Shown here in pieces: positions 50,956 through 61,504 of a DNA stretch of 64,000 nucleotides. The position numbers were made by a program, and so were the translations under genes. The notes under the pieces were generated by a model. That model saw only the letters and a program-made list of their open reading frames with translations, had not been told where the DNA came from and searched no databases. The stretch lies in contig JAFZLF010000005.1 in NCBI GenBank assembly GCA_017551625.1, positions 124,001-188,000 on the forward strand. The letters run 5' to 3'. The stretch comes from Clostridiales bacterium (GTDB lineage Bacteria; Bacillota; Clostridia; Saccharofermentanales; Saccharofermentanaceae). Numbering within the stretch: position 1 is the stretch's first letter; the number at the start of each line of letters is the position of its first letter.

Positions 50956-53395
50956 ACCATTCCTCCTCATCCTCAGTCTCATCCTGTCCGTAAGGAATCA
51001 GGGATTCGATTATCACCCTTCTTTCTTCCTGATCTTCATTCATAAATCGTGCTACAGAAGCGGTCGGAATCCCCATGGCAAGCAGTTCTTGTACCGTCGC
51101 ACCGCCGATAAGATTCTTTCCCTCACCAAAGAGATCCGCTCTGCAAAAACCCGGATAACACACGATATCCACACGCGAATCGTGATGCATATCATTTTTC
51201 CCCGAAGAGAGCTCTCCCATCGATACTTCAGGATGCTCCTGACACATATGGCAATTCTTCTGGTGCCGTCCCAGAGGACAGAACTCCGACTGCATCCACT
51301 CGATCGGGCCATATCTATGCACAGCCATATATGCTCTAAGTGCGTCATCCCGGAGAGCGGCCCCCATTTTCCTGATCTGTTCATCATCCAGTTCATGTGA
51401 AAGAAAGAGATAGTCGAGGTCCTTCTTCATCTCATACCGATAAGCAAAACGGTTATAAATGTTGCTTCCGGGAAGAAGGCCGGACGTCTTTTCTGTCGGA
51501 TGAGTACCGAAGAATCCGACGAAACGTTCCTTCGCATGCATTCTAAGTAGATCATAGGCTTTTTCCAGTACTTCAAGCATATCATCCTTATATGCGCCGG
51601 GAAGCCGAAGGGCGATCCGGGAAGATGGTTCTTCGGAAAGCAGTTCGTCGATGAATCGGATCCTTCCGGCCCGAGATACCTGAAGCGCCGAGAAAATGTA
51701 AAGATCCGCGCCACATGCGTATCCGCCGGAAATACGTCCCATATCCGCGTAATCAGCAATGATAATATGTTTCTTCTCCGGTACTTCTTTATCTTCAGAA
51801 GGCACATCGTCACATTCCGAGAAATGGCGATCACGGTTCCTGGTCTGACTATCAAGCAGAGACTCTGCCAGATACGCCATCGCATCCCTTCGCAGTGCAT
51901 TGATCTGGGCGATCCGGAGAAATATAGGAAAATCCCCCTCTTTCAAAATCTCTGTAAACGAAAACGGTGTTTGCCCCGTCTTCATAAACTGTTCTCTGGC
52001 TCTCTCCCATGTCAACGGTTCTCCTTCTCCGAGATCACACATATCCACATAACAGACAGTAGATATACCGGCATATGCTCCCTCGGACACCTCGACCCGG
52101 AGAAAAAACCTATCATTATCCTGACCGAATACGCCTGTAATAGGCGTGCGGCGCAGAGCCTCGCGGGGAATCTCGATTTTCTTACTCATTCGGTACACAG
52201 ACATGCCCTTACGGAGTTTCGCCATCGCATCGGGATGTAGTCCTTTTACCCAAGAAGACTGTCGATCCACATCGATCTTTCCGATCGGGAAACTCGCAAT
52301 CTCTTCTTCCTTGTCACGGATCGAGAGAAAATCTCCCTTCTTAGGCGGATCATTCTGGAAGGAACGGATATCGATCGTGCCAAGCTTAGGATACACGCCG
52401 GTGATTTCTCCCCAATAAAGCCCGTATTTCCCGACATACTCACCTGACAGATAATCCGGCCCCTTCTTTCCCTGCATATACTGGGTAGTAAAGGCACCAC
52501 CGCGGTTAAACGTGATCAGCAGATCATTTCTTACTTCTTCCATGACCTCTTTCGTATCATTACCGAGGAAGATGGCGTCGATCAATCTACGATAGGCGGA
52601 AACTACAGCCATACAGTACTCCTCATCGCGCATCCGGCCTTCGATCTTGAGAGAATCGACACCGATCTCCATCAGTTGACGAAGATACGGAAGTGCGGAT
52701 TGATCCTTCGGAGAAAGGAGTTTGCCCGACCGAAGCGGTTTACCGCCAACTGCGACTTCTCTGTTCCCGTCCCAGATCTGATAGCTCTGACGGCACGGCT
52801 GTGCGCAGGATCCCCGGTTACCGGAACGGGATCCGGACTTATTCATGCTACTGAAGAGACAAAGCCCGGAATAACAGACACACATCGCGCCATGCACGAA
52901 GACTTCCACTTCGATATCCGCATCGTGATAAAGCTCTGTGCGCGCATGTATCTCATCGATAGATAATTCTCTGGGGAGTACGACTCTCTGCATATGCAGT
53001 TCCTTCATCTCTGCGGTCTGATCAAGACCGAAAATGTTCATCTGCGTGCTGGCATGAAGCGGGATCTGCGGCAGATGAGAAGCCAGATACGAAGCCAGTC
53101 CCTTGTCCTGTACGAGGAAAGCATCTGCACCGAGCATATATGCATCGAGAGCGAGTTCAACTGCATCCATGACTTCATCATCATTGAGGAGCGTATTAAG
53201 AGTGATGTATACCTTCGAATTGCGAAGATGCGCATAACTCAGCGCCTCCTGAAGCGATTCCAACGTGAAATTGTCCGCATGGATACGGGCATTATACTGA
53301 TTAAGTCCGAGGTACACGGCATCCGCTCCTGCATCGACCGCAGCTTTTAACATCGACATGGAGCCCGCCGGGGCAAGAAGTTCCGGTTTTCTCAT
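50945..53395 (-). CDS. Peptidase U32 family protein (RlhA-like)
   Basis: 816 aa. The N-terminal U32 domain begins K-P-E-L-L-A-P-A-G-S-M-S-M-L-K-A-A-V-D-A-G-A-D-A-V-Y and contains V-F-V-H-G-A-M-C-V-C-Y-S-G-L-C. The Cys-rich G-S-C-A-Q-P-C-R follows, and a long C-terminal extension ends with more Cys. E. coli RlhA of this family hydroxylates C2501 of 23S rRNA using prephenate; others are collagenase-like or tRNA-hydroxylating. The Cys set suggests iron-sulfur binding. It overlaps zapA (ATGA) and dut. RNA hydroxylation is more likely than proteolysis, by inference. Confidence 0.85.
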   Translation of the reverse strand: MRKPELLAPAGSMSMLKAAVDAGADAVYLGLNQYNARIHADNFTLESLQEALSYAHLRNSKVYITLNTLLNDDEVMDAVELALDAYMLGADAFLVQDKGLASYLASHLPQIPLHASTQMNIFGLDQTAEMKELHMQRVVLPRELSIDEIHARTELYHDADIEVEVFVHGAMCVCYSGLCLFSSMNKSGSRSGNRGSCAQPCRQSYQIWDGNREVAVGGKPLRSGKLLSPKDQSALPYLRQLMEIGVDSLKIEGRMRDEEYCMAVVSAYRRLIDAIFLGNDTKEVMEEVRNDLLITFNRGGAFTTQYMQGKKGPDYLSGEYVGKYGLYWGEITGVYPKLGTIDIRSFQNDPPKKGDFLSIRDKEEEIASFPIGKIDVDRQSSWVKGLHPDAMAKLRKGMSVYRMSKKIEIPREALRRTPITGVFGQDNDRFFLRVEVSEGAYAGISTVCYVDMCDLGEGEPLTWERAREQFMKTGQTPFSFTEILKEGDFPIFLRIAQINALRRDAMAYLAESLLDSQTRNRDRHFSECDDVPSEDKEVPEKKHIIIADYADMGRISGGYACGADLYIFSALQVSRAGRIRFIDELLSEEPSSRIALRLPGAYKDDMLEVLEKAYDLLRMHAKERFVGFFGTHPTEKTSGLLPGSNIYNRFAYRYEMKKDLDYLFLSHELDDEQIRKMGAALRDDALRAYMAVHRYGPIEWMQSEFCPLGRHQKNCHMCQEHPEVSMGELSSGKNDMHHDSRVDIVCYPGFCRADLFGEGKNLIGGATVQELLAMGIPTASVARFMNEDQEERRVIIESLIPYGQDETEDEEEWYEY

Positions 53396-53877
53396 AATTC
53401 CTCCATCGGAATGTTATTCTCTTTGCAGTAAAGCTCCAGAGGCAGGAGAGGCGCTTCCTTCGGTTTCTCTTCTTTCTCCTTGTTTTTCAAGTTCTGCCAG
53501 CGGAAACATGCTTCCATATAGGCCAGGATCAGAGCCTGATTCGTAGGAATCATGGGATTTTCCTCCAGCGTCTCATTGAGCAGATCATTCGCGACCTTCG
53601 CGCATCTCTCGGTCCTGTCTTTTTCTTCCTGCGAATCTACGCAGAAACGGTAGCTCATACCGGCGATACGAACCATGATCGATTGCGGGAAGCCTTCCTC
53701 TTTCTCGTCTTTCTTCTTACGGCGCGACTTACCGGCCGAATCTCTCGGCAATTGAACATACTCAGCCAGTACAGGCTTTTCCGTCTTTTTACTCTTCTTC
53801 GCCTTCGTCTTGGCCGAGTCAGCGCCCTTAGAGGAATACTTCTCAAAAAGCGAATCTGCTATACGTTCGTATGCCAT
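53392..53877 (-). CDS. zapA: ZapA-like cell division protein
   Basis: 161 aa: about 60 residues of Lys/Ser-rich extension, then a ZapA domain (I-M-V-R-I-A-G-M-S-Y-R-F-C-V-D-S, followed by a helix with A-K-V-A-N-D-L-L-N-E-T and a coiled-coil end). ZapA binds FtsZ and promotes bundling at midcell. The basic N-terminal tail is not part of the classical protein. It overlaps rsmA by 19 nt and U32 by 4 nt; zapA beside U32 is common in Clostridia. Confidence 0.85.
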   Translation of the reverse strand: MAYERIADSLFEKYSSKGADSAKTKAKKSKKTEKPVLAEYVQLPRDSAGKSRRKKKDEKEEGFPQSIMVRIAGMSYRFCVDSQEEKDRTERCAKVANDLLNETLEENPMIPTNQALILAYMEACFRWQNLKNKEKEEKPKEAPLLPLELYCKENNIPMEEL

Positions 53878-54716
53878 AATTCCTTGTCCTTTCTTTCGTG
53901 AAGGATCTCGTATAGTCTTACCAGATCCTGAGGCAGTAACTGTTCACTTCTTACTGTCTCGTTAAGTTTCATTTCTTTAAGTGCCGTTAGGATGCTATCC
54001 TTACTGTATTCCCCACCCGAGGACAGACTGTTGACTAACGTCTTTCTTCTCAAGGCAAAAGCACTCTCCACGAAGGCGATCCATGCCGGATCCCACATCC
54101 CGGATACGGTCCCGGCTTCGATCTCGATGACGGCCGAGGTCGTTTTCGGCGAAGGATAGAAACTACCGCTATCTACAGTCAGACACTTTCTCTTCTTCCC
54201 GAAAAGATCCGTCAGAACAGAGAGCGGACCGTACTGTTTAGTTCCGGGCCTTGCAAAGATCCGGTCAAGTGCCTCTTCTTCCACCATAAAGATCATCTTC
54301 CGGCAATTGGGAAAATCCTTCAACACCTTCAGCATGATCGGGGTCATGACATAGTACGGCAGATTAGAAAGGATCACCTGAGGATCAAAGGAAGGATCCG
54401 GAAGATCCTGCTTTGAAAATGACAGATAATCCATAAATATCACTTCCCCGCCATTATCCCGGATGACCTTCTTAAGTCTGTCCTCAAATCTCGTGTCGAT
54501 CTCCACCGCCAGAAACTTCCCCGCCTGAAGAACGGCTCTTTCGGACAATGCCCCGAGACCGGGACCGATCTCAAGGCATGTCATCGTTTTATCAAGTTGC
54601 GCCAGATCGAGTATCTCCCCGATCACATCATCATTACAGAGGAAATTCTGCCCGAGGCTCTTCTTCGCCTCATAGCCGTACTGATCCAGTATGGTCAGAA
54701 CTTCCTTCCGGTTCAT
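53859..54716 (-). CDS. rsmA: 16S rRNA dimethyladenosine transferase RsmA (KsgA)
   Basis: Dimethylates A1518/A1519 of 16S rRNA with SAM (285 aa). It has S-L-G-Q-N-F-L, the SAM motif L-E-I-G-P-G-L-G-A-L-S, I-L-S-N-L-P-Y-Y-V (catalytic N-L-P-Y) and a C-terminal helical domain. ATG 54716 overlaps the purL stop (ATGA). Position between purL and zapA suggests co-transcription only. Loss confers kasugamycin resistance in other bacteria. Confidence 0.96.
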   Translation of the reverse strand: MNRKEVLTILDQYGYEAKKSLGQNFLCNDDVIGEILDLAQLDKTMTCLEIGPGLGALSERAVLQAGKFLAVEIDTRFEDRLKKVIRDNGGEVIFMDYLSFSKQDLPDPSFDPQVILSNLPYYVMTPIMLKVLKDFPNCRKMIFMVEEEALDRIFARPGTKQYGPLSVLTDLFGKKRKCLTVDSGSFYPSPKTTSAVIEIEAGTVSGMWDPAWIAFVESAFALRRKTLVNSLSSGGEYSKDSILTALKEMKLNETVRSEQLLPQDLVRLYEILHERKDKELWHTNV

Positions 54717-57700
54717 CCGACGAAATACCGTACGCCGGCCTCGAAGATCTTCTGATCTTTTTCGCCCGGAATATTTTTTGCAACACCGTTACCCATACGT
54801 TCGCTATGGCCCATCTTACCGAGGATGCGACCGTTGGGAGAGATGATACCCTCGATCGCGCACATAGAACCGTTCGGGTTAAAGGCGGTATCCATCGTCG
54901 GATTACCATCAGCATCTACATACTGCGTCGCGACCTGTCCCTTCAAGAAGAGTTCTTTGAGGAGGGCTTCCGATCCGCAGAAGCGGCCTTCACCGTGGGA
55001 GATCGCGATCTCATAGACATCACCCTCATTCGTGAAGGAGAGCCACGGAGAATTATTAGAGACGATCTTAGTCGAAACATACGCACTCTGATGGCGGCCG
55101 ATACGGTTAAATGTCAGTGTCGGACCGTCGTGTTCGAGCGGCAGGATATCACCATATGGGAGAAGCCCGAGTTTCATGAGTGCCTGAAAACCGTTACAGA
55201 TACCGAGCATCAAACCGTCACGGTTAAAGAGAAGGTCTCTTACGGACTCTGTCACAGCGTTATTTCGGAAAGCAGCAGCGATAAACTTACCGGATCCTTC
55301 CGGTTCGTCACCAGCCGAGAAACCGCCCGGTATCATGATCATATTGGCCTTCCTGATCCTCTCACTCATCTCACGGAAGGACTCTTCGACCTCCTGAGAA
55401 TCGCGGTTACGGATCACCATCACATCCGGTTCCGCACCGGCACGGGAGAAGGCGAATGCCGTATCGTACTCGCAGTTCGTGCCCGGGAATACCGGGATAA
55501 ATACCTTCGGCTTACTGCCTGTCAGGATAGAAGGCGCGGTAATCGCGTTCTTTTCGATCTCACCTCTGTCATAAGAAACGGCAGCGCCCTCATCCACGAC
55601 CGTCGGGAAGATCGGCTCTAGCTTACTCTCGAAGGCCTTGATCGCCTCGTCGATTGAGATAGACTGAGCACCATATGTCAGTTTCGCATCATCCGTAGTC
55701 ACACCGAGGAGTTTTCCTCCGACCTGTTCGATCTTCTCAATCGCATTTCCGTCGCTGACTGCAAGAAGCACGGTTCCGAAGGAATGCTTGAAGAGATCCT
55801 CCATAGCGAACTTATCGGAGAAACTGAAACCTAGCTTGTTGCCGAAGCACATCTGGGCAACACGGGCTGCAATACCGGCCGAACGAACGACACCGGCTGT
55901 CAGGAGCTGGCCTCTTTCCTGGATCTGTGTGAGACACTTCATAACGCGGATCGCGTGTTCCTTTACATAGCAGCCGTTCTCATCACGTCTGATCGTGATT
56001 GCATAGAGTTTCTTGCCGGACGCGGCGAGTGTGGAAGAAATCACCTTATCCGTAGTCGTCATACCCACTGCGAAAGAAACGAGCGTCGGCGGGACATGCA
56101 GTTCGTTAAAGGAGCCGGACATGCTGTCCTTACCGCCAATCGAAGCGGTACCGAAATCGAGCTGTGCCTTATAAGCACCCAGCAGCGCAGACAGCGGCTT
56201 GCCCCATGATTTCTCGCCGGCCATTCTCTCGAAGTACTCCTGGAAAGTAAGTCTTGCCTTAAAAGGATCAACGCCCATGCAGGCCAGACGCAGGAGGGAT
56301 TCGGTTACCGCGTGGTATGCGCCGTGGAACGGGCTCCATGCGGAGAAATACGGGTCGAAACCATAAGCCATAACGGAAACGGCATTTGTCTTTCCTTCTT
56401 CTACCGGGATCTTGCAGGCCATACCTTCTTCAGGCGTCAACTGATAGCGGCCTCCGAAAGGCATCAGGACAGTACCCGCGCCGATCGTACCGTCAAATCT
56501 GGAAACCAGACCCTTTCTTGAGCAACCGTCCAGTGAGGAGAGCGTGCCCTTAACGGACTCCGCGAAATTCCCGTCTACATAAGACCCAACTGTCTTATCG
56601 ATGATACCGTTAGCAAAATCGGGCTCGGTAACTTCTGCCTTGGCATACTGGGAAGCGCCATTTGTATCAATAAAGGATCTCGGAAGCTCGACGATCGTAT
56701 TGCCCTTCCATGTCATCTTCATGACCGGTTCTTCTGTAACTACAGCAACGACAGTCGCCTCGAGGTTTTCTTTCGCGGCATAGTCGAAGAATGCCTTCTC
56801 ATCCTTCGGATCAATGACAACAGCCATTCTCTCCTGAGACTCAGAGATCGCAATCTCCGTGCCATCGAGGCCTTCGTACTTCTTCGGGACCTTATCGAGA
56901 TCGATCGCAAGACCGTCCGCGAGCTCACCGATCGCAACAGATACACCGCCGGCGCCAAAGTCATTGCAGCGGAGGATCATCTTACTGACTTCCGGAATAC
57001 GGAACAGTCTCTGGATCTTTCTTTCTGTCGGCGGATTACCCTTCTGCACCTCAGAACCGCAGGTCAGTACGGATTTCTCATCGTGCGCCTTAGAGGAACC
57101 TGTCGCACCGCCGATACCGTCACGGCCTGTACGGCCGCCGAGGAGAACGACAATGTCGCCCGGTCTCGGGCGCACACGAACGATATTTTCTGCCGGAGCC
57201 GCACCTACAACGGCTCCGATCTCCATTCTCTTGGCCACATAACCCGGGTGATAGATTTCATCGACATGACCGGTGCAAAGACCGATCTGATTACCATAAG
57301 AGCTGTAACCGGCAGCTGCCGTACGGACAAGTTTTTTCTGGGAGAGTTTACCCTCAAGTGTCATAGATACCGGAACGGTCGGATCGCCGGCGCCGGTGAC
57401 ACGCATGGCCTGATAAACATAGGAACGCCCGGAGAGCGGATCACGGATCGCGCCGCCGAGGCAGGTCGCCGCGCCACCGAAAGGCTCAATCTCGGTCGGG
57501 TGGTTATGCGTCTCGTTCTTAAACATCAGAACATAGTCTTCCGGCTTGCCGTCCACATCGATCCGGATCTTGATGGAGCAGGCATTGATCTCCTCAGACT
57601 CATCGAGATCGGCGAGCTTGCCGTCTTTCTTGAGTTTTCTCATCGCCATGGTCGCCACATCCATGAGGCAGACCGGCTTCTTACTGATCCTCTCGCCATA

Positions 57701-58495
57701 GACATCTTCTCTGGTTGCGAGGTAATCGGCATAGATACTCTTTAATTCCTCGGCAAAAGCACTGTCGCCGTCGATCTTTACATCGGTAAGTTCAGTAAGG
57801 AATGTCGTGTGGCGGCAGTGGTCAGACCAGTAAGTGTCCAGAACACGGATCTCCGTCATGGTCGGATCACGCTTGATCGAACGGAAGAATTCCTGGGTAA
57901 ACTGGATATCCGCATCGGACATCGCCAGCCCCCATGTCTTTCGAAGCGCAGAGAGCTCATCATTCGTCTTTATCGTGAAGCCGTCGATCGTCGGCACGGA
58001 GGACGGAACATCAAATACTTCTTCAAGCGTCTCCGGCTTCTCCATCGAGGCTTCCCGGCACTCTACCGGATTGATCAGATACTTCGCGATCGCCTTCTTC
58101 TGCTCATCGGTAACTTCACCGTAGAACACGATCACACGAGCGACACGAACCAGTGGTTTTTCTTTCTGTGTCAGGATCTGGCAACACTGCGCCGCGCTAT
58201 CTGCCCGCTGGTCATACTGACCAGGGAGAGACTCGATCGCCAGAACATAGGAGCAATCACCTACATCGATCGTTTCGTCATATACGACATCTACCGGCGG
58301 TTCAGAGAAAACAACGTCCTTCGCCAGAGCATATTCCTCATCCGTAAGACCGGATACATCGTATCTGTGGAAGATCCTCACGTTCTCGATCGTCTTGACG
58401 CCCACATCGGACTTGACATCCTTCATCAGTCCTGCAGCCTCGACAGCGAACTCTTTCTTTTTCTCCGAAAAGATCCTTCGAACTTGATTACTCAT
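54713..58495 (-). CDS. purL: Phosphoribosylformylglycinamidine synthase, single-chain large form
   Basis: Converts FGAR and glutamine with ATP to FGAM, step 4 of purine synthesis (1260 aa). The long form fuses the synthetase domains to a C-terminal glutaminase, with F-P-G-T-N-C-E (nucleophile Cys), G-G-F-S-A-G-D-E and a closing E-G-R-F-type His/Glu. N-terminal parts include H-C-R-H-T-T-F and N-E-T-H-N-H-P-T-E-I-E-P-F-G-G. Most Gram-positive relatives use separate PurS/PurQ/PurL; this is the type found in proteobacteria and some Clostridia. ATG 58495 follows GGGAGG. Confidence 0.97.
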   Translation of the reverse strand: MSNQVRRIFSEKKKEFAVEAAGLMKDVKSDVGVKTIENVRIFHRYDVSGLTDEEYALAKDVVFSEPPVDVVYDETIDVGDCSYVLAIESLPGQYDQRADSAAQCCQILTQKEKPLVRVARVIVFYGEVTDEQKKAIAKYLINPVECREASMEKPETLEEVFDVPSSVPTIDGFTIKTNDELSALRKTWGLAMSDADIQFTQEFFRSIKRDPTMTEIRVLDTYWSDHCRHTTFLTELTDVKIDGDSAFAEELKSIYADYLATREDVYGERISKKPVCLMDVATMAMRKLKKDGKLADLDESEEINACSIKIRIDVDGKPEDYVLMFKNETHNHPTEIEPFGGAATCLGGAIRDPLSGRSYVYQAMRVTGAGDPTVPVSMTLEGKLSQKKLVRTAAAGYSSYGNQIGLCTGHVDEIYHPGYVAKRMEIGAVVGAAPAENIVRVRPRPGDIVVLLGGRTGRDGIGGATGSSKAHDEKSVLTCGSEVQKGNPPTERKIQRLFRIPEVSKMILRCNDFGAGGVSVAIGELADGLAIDLDKVPKKYEGLDGTEIAISESQERMAVVIDPKDEKAFFDYAAKENLEATVVAVVTEEPVMKMTWKGNTIVELPRSFIDTNGASQYAKAEVTEPDFANGIIDKTVGSYVDGNFAESVKGTLSSLDGCSRKGLVSRFDGTIGAGTVLMPFGGRYQLTPEEGMACKIPVEEGKTNAVSVMAYGFDPYFSAWSPFHGAYHAVTESLLRLACMGVDPFKARLTFQEYFERMAGEKSWGKPLSALLGAYKAQLDFGTASIGGKDSMSGSFNELHVPPTLVSFAVGMTTTDKVISSTLAASGKKLYAITIRRDENGCYVKEHAIRVMKCLTQIQERGQLLTAGVVRSAGIAARVAQMCFGNKLGFSFSDKFAMEDLFKHSFGTVLLAVSDGNAIEKIEQVGGKLLGVTTDDAKLTYGAQSISIDEAIKAFESKLEPIFPTVVDEGAAVSYDRGEIEKNAITAPSILTGSKPKVFIPVFPGTNCEYDTAFAFSRAGAEPDVMVIRNRDSQEVEESFREMSERIRKANMIMIPGGFSAGDEPEGSGKFIAAAFRNNAVTESVRDLLFNRDGLMLGICNGFQALMKLGLLPYGDILPLEHDGPTLTFNRIGRHQSAYVSTKIVSNNSPWLSFTNEGDVYEIAISHGEGRFCGSEALLKELFLKGQVATQYVDADGNPTMDTAFNPNGSMCAIEGIISPNGRILGKMGHSERMGNGVAKNIPGEKDQKIFEAGVRYFVG

Positions 58496-58586
58496 ACAAA
58501 ACCTCCCAAATGATGTATCCACTTAACATTTCTATGGTATCACAAAACCCCGTTATCTTGAGAAAGAAAACAAGGGTTTCGTGGTT

Positions 58587-60515
58587 TTATTTCAGATTTT
58601 CAGCGACCTTTGTGAGAAGTTCGCTATTATATTTGAGGAATCGCTTCAGCCCCTCAGAATCGAGTGAACCATGGGCCAGTCTGGCCTGATCGTAGAGATG
58701 CACGCAGAGCGCGTCGAGTTTTTCCTTCTCGTCCGCGACAGAAGCCATGCCCAGGAGCCTCAGAACAAGTGGATGATCAGTATTTAACACCAGATCCTTC
58801 TTGATCGGGAACATCGAATCGAGATCTTTGTACGGATCATCTTCCTTTCCGGTACGCATCTGCTCGAACTGTTTTCTCATCTCCGCCATACGACGGGATT
58901 CCTCCGTCTCACGGATAAAGGCCGGAAGCTGATCGGCACCGAGCGCTACAGCAGACACCTCCAGTTTATCGTCCGAGGTCGCCGTCTTAAAGAGCTCGCT
59001 CAGTGCTTTTACCTCATCTTCAGAAGCCGCTTCACCCTCGAGTTCTGCATCCACGCGCTTAAACTTCACGGCATTCTGCTTATATTCGAGGAAAGAAATG
59101 AAGTTATTATCAAGTTCTTCATTGAGGATCACGACATCGAAGCCCTTCTCCTTTGCCATCTCGATGTAGGCGGCCTGCTGATCAGGAGCCTTGGTATAAC
59201 GGATCGTATCTTTATCTTTCGCCTTCGTCAGTTCCTCGATCGTGAAGAACTCCCCGTCCACAGACTTAAAGAGGCAGATATCCTTGACCTTCTCGTAGAA
59301 CTTCTCCTCTTTCATCATGCCATACTTGACGAAGATGCTGATATCGGACCAGTACCCCTCGAAAGCCTTCCGATCATTTTTGAACACCTCATTCAGTTTT
59401 GCCGAGACCTTGGTGATGATGTGCGATGAGAGTTTCTTGACATATTCGTCCTGCTGAAGTGCCGAACGGGATACATTCAGCGGCAGATCCGAACAATCCA
59501 GGCAACCGCGGAGAAGGAACAGGAATTCCGGTATCACTTCCTCGATGTTATCGGCAACAAAGACCTGATGATTATAGATCTTGATCCGTCCCTCGAGTGT
59601 CTCGTAGACGTTATTCGTTTTCGGGAAATAAAGGATACCCTGCAGATGGAACGGGAAATCCATATTGAGGTGGATCCAGAACAGCGGCTCTTTGAAATCA
59701 TGGAAGACATCACGGTAGAAGCTCTTATATTCCTCGTCCGTACAATCCTTCGGTGCTTTCTTCCAGAGCGGCTCGGTGTTATTGATCGGCGTTACTTCAT
59801 TATCGAAGCCTTTGTATTCTTCACCTTTTTCCTCTGCTTCTTTCTTTTTCTTTGCTTCTTCTGCCTCACGCTTTCTATCCGCAACAACATCACTATAGTA
59901 AAGATCAAACGGCATAAATGCGCAGTATTTATTCAGCACACTGCGAATCTTCCCGGCATCGAATATTTTCTTTGCTTCTTCAGAGAGCGTGATGGTGATC
60001 GTCGTACCGCGCTCTTCCTTATCCGAATCTGCGATCTCATAATCCATGCCGTCATCGGACTCCCATGACACGGCCTTCTCACCGGCGACGAAAGACTTCG
60101 TGTCTATCCTGACTTTATCTGCGACCATAAACGCGGAGTAGAATCCCAGACCGAAATGACCGATGATGCCACTGGCATCAGTGCTTTCTTCCTTATACTT
60201 CTCTACGAAATCCATCGCGCCGGAAAAAGCGATCTGGTTGATATACTTATCGACCTCTTCTTCCGTCATACCGATACCGTTATCAGTAAATTCGATCGTT
60301 CCGTTCTCACTGTCGAAATTTACATGGAGCTGATATGCTTCTTCGTCATCCTTGGTCGCCTCTCCGAGATCGACCAGTCTTTTATATTTCGAGATCGCAT
60401 CCGAACCATTGCTAACCAGTTCGCGGACAAAGATGTCCTGATCCGAATAGAGCCACTTTCTGATAATCGGGAAAATATTCTCCGTCGTTACTGATATTGT
60501 TCCTTTTTTAGCCAT
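58587..60515 (-). CDS. htpG: Molecular chaperone HtpG (Hsp90)
   Basis: ATP-dependent chaperone dimer (642 aa). The N-terminal GHKL ATPase has E-L-V-S-N-G-S-D-A, D-N-G-I-G-M-T and G-H-F-G-L-G-F-Y-S. A charged linker (about 215-240) is followed by a middle domain with F-L-L-R-G-C-L-D-C-S-D-L-P-L-N-V-S-R and a C-terminal dimerisation domain. ATG 60515 follows TTGGAGG. It is 15 nt after the aminotransferase gene. A 10-bp stem (CACGAAACCC/GGGTTTTGTG) lies just past its stop, without a T-run. Confidence 0.96.
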   Translation of the reverse strand: MAKKGTISVTTENIFPIIRKWLYSDQDIFVRELVSNGSDAISKYKRLVDLGEATKDDEEAYQLHVNFDSENGTIEFTDNGIGMTEEEVDKYINQIAFSGAMDFVEKYKEESTDASGIIGHFGLGFYSAFMVADKVRIDTKSFVAGEKAVSWESDDGMDYEIADSDKEERGTTITITLSEEAKKIFDAGKIRSVLNKYCAFMPFDLYYSDVVADRKREAEEAKKKKEAEEKGEEYKGFDNEVTPINNTEPLWKKAPKDCTDEEYKSFYRDVFHDFKEPLFWIHLNMDFPFHLQGILYFPKTNNVYETLEGRIKIYNHQVFVADNIEEVIPEFLFLLRGCLDCSDLPLNVSRSALQQDEYVKKLSSHIITKVSAKLNEVFKNDRKAFEGYWSDISIFVKYGMMKEEKFYEKVKDICLFKSVDGEFFTIEELTKAKDKDTIRYTKAPDQQAAYIEMAKEKGFDVVILNEELDNNFISFLEYKQNAVKFKRVDAELEGEAASEDEVKALSELFKTATSDDKLEVSAVALGADQLPAFIRETEESRRMAEMRKQFEQMRTGKEDDPYKDLDSMFPIKKDLVLNTDHPLVLRLLGMASVADEKEKLDALCVHLYDQARLAHGSLDSEGLKRFLKYNSELLTKVAENLK

Positions 60516-60530
60516 ATATAACCTCCAAAA

Positions 60531-61406
60531 CTATTTGTGTGAATCAATATATGCGTGTACGATTTTCTGGTATGCTGCCATCAGATCTTGAAGTTTCGGG
60601 CATTTCGCCGATGGGAAAGCCTGATCGTCAATCGAAGAGACAGGCAGGATATCAAACGGCGAACTCGTCACGAACAGTCCCATATCCGGAGGACCGTCAT
60701 CCTCCTGCGTCTCCATTCTGACAAGTTCCTCCATGGTAAAAGCACCTTCCGAGAGACTAAGTCCGGCCTCGGCGATGGCGTCCTTAACATATTTTCGCGT
60801 GATTCCAATAAGGATCAGATCTTCCGAAGGAGAATATACGGTATTTCCTTTAAGCACAAAGAAATTCGAACGGCCACCCTCGACGAACTTCCCGTCATTT
60901 CCGCGAAGAATGACTTCATAGGGCATACCGAAGGAAGTCGAGGTCGTCTGAGCCTCAGCCACAGCCTTCTTATAGTCGCCACGAAAAACCTTCACATGTG
61001 GCTCGACACGTTCCCAGGTAAGACTTCTTGTCACGATACCTTCTTTATACATCTCTTCCGTCGGATAGGTCATGTTGCTGAAATAGATAAGATAGAGGGA
61101 TTTTGTCAGCACCACACGGACATTCCCATCTGCCATCCCGCTCTCAAAGATCATGGACTCGGCAAAAAACTGGTAAGTATCGGGATCGATTGGAAAGTTT
61201 TCTTTGGCCGCGACTGATTTAGAGAGTCTGTCCATATGATCTTCCCAGAAAAGTAGCACGCCTTCCTGAAAGCGTACAGACTCGTAATAGGTGATCTCTT
61301 CTGTAGGAACGAAGAGCTGCTGCCCTTCTATGGAATCAAAATCGACTATCTGTCCGTTAAGAATACAGTATTTCCCTATATTTCCTTCCACCAGCGGATA
61401 CGCCAT
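60531..61406 (-). CDS. Class IV PLP-dependent aminotransferase
   Basis: 291 aa of the branched-chain/D-amino-acid aminotransferase fold. It has an N-terminal segment Y-Y-E-S-V-R-F-Q-E-G with F-W-E-D-H-M-D-R-L, a Lys in H-V-K-V-F-R-G-D-Y where the PLP Lys sits in relatives, and G-K-F-V-E-G-G-R-S-N-F-F-V. A closing phosphate-binding T-S-S-P block completes it. It may be a branched-chain aminotransferase, 4-amino-4-deoxychorismate lyase or D-alanine aminotransferase; sequence by eye does not separate them. ATG 61406 has AGGGGA upstream. It heads a possible operon with htpG. Confidence 0.8.
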   Translation of the reverse strand: MAYPLVEGNIGKYCILNGQIVDFDSIEGQQLFVPTEEITYYESVRFQEGVLLFWEDHMDRLSKSVAAKENFPIDPDTYQFFAESMIFESGMADGNVRVVLTKSLYLIYFSNMTYPTEEMYKEGIVTRSLTWERVEPHVKVFRGDYKKAVAEAQTTSTSFGMPYEVILRGNDGKFVEGGRSNFFVLKGNTVYSPSEDLILIGITRKYVKDAIAEAGLSLSEGAFTMEELVRMETQEDDGPPDMGLFVTSSPFDILPVSSIDDQAFPSAKCPKLQDLMAAYQKIVHAYIDSHK

Positions 61407-61467
61407 GATCCCGTCCCCTTTCACTCATGATGGGATTTTTATACATTAATCCCCCACGTACCGTATA

Positions 61468-61496
61468 ATTCTACTCTTTAATACTTCTTTCGTAAA
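61468..61496 (-). promoter_or_regulatory. Sigma-A promoter of the aminotransferase
   Basis: Minus strand TTTACG (61491-61496), 17-bp spacer, TAGAAT (61468-61473), about 60 bp before the ATG. Confidence 0.7.
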
Positions 61497-61504
61497 CACA
61501 TGAA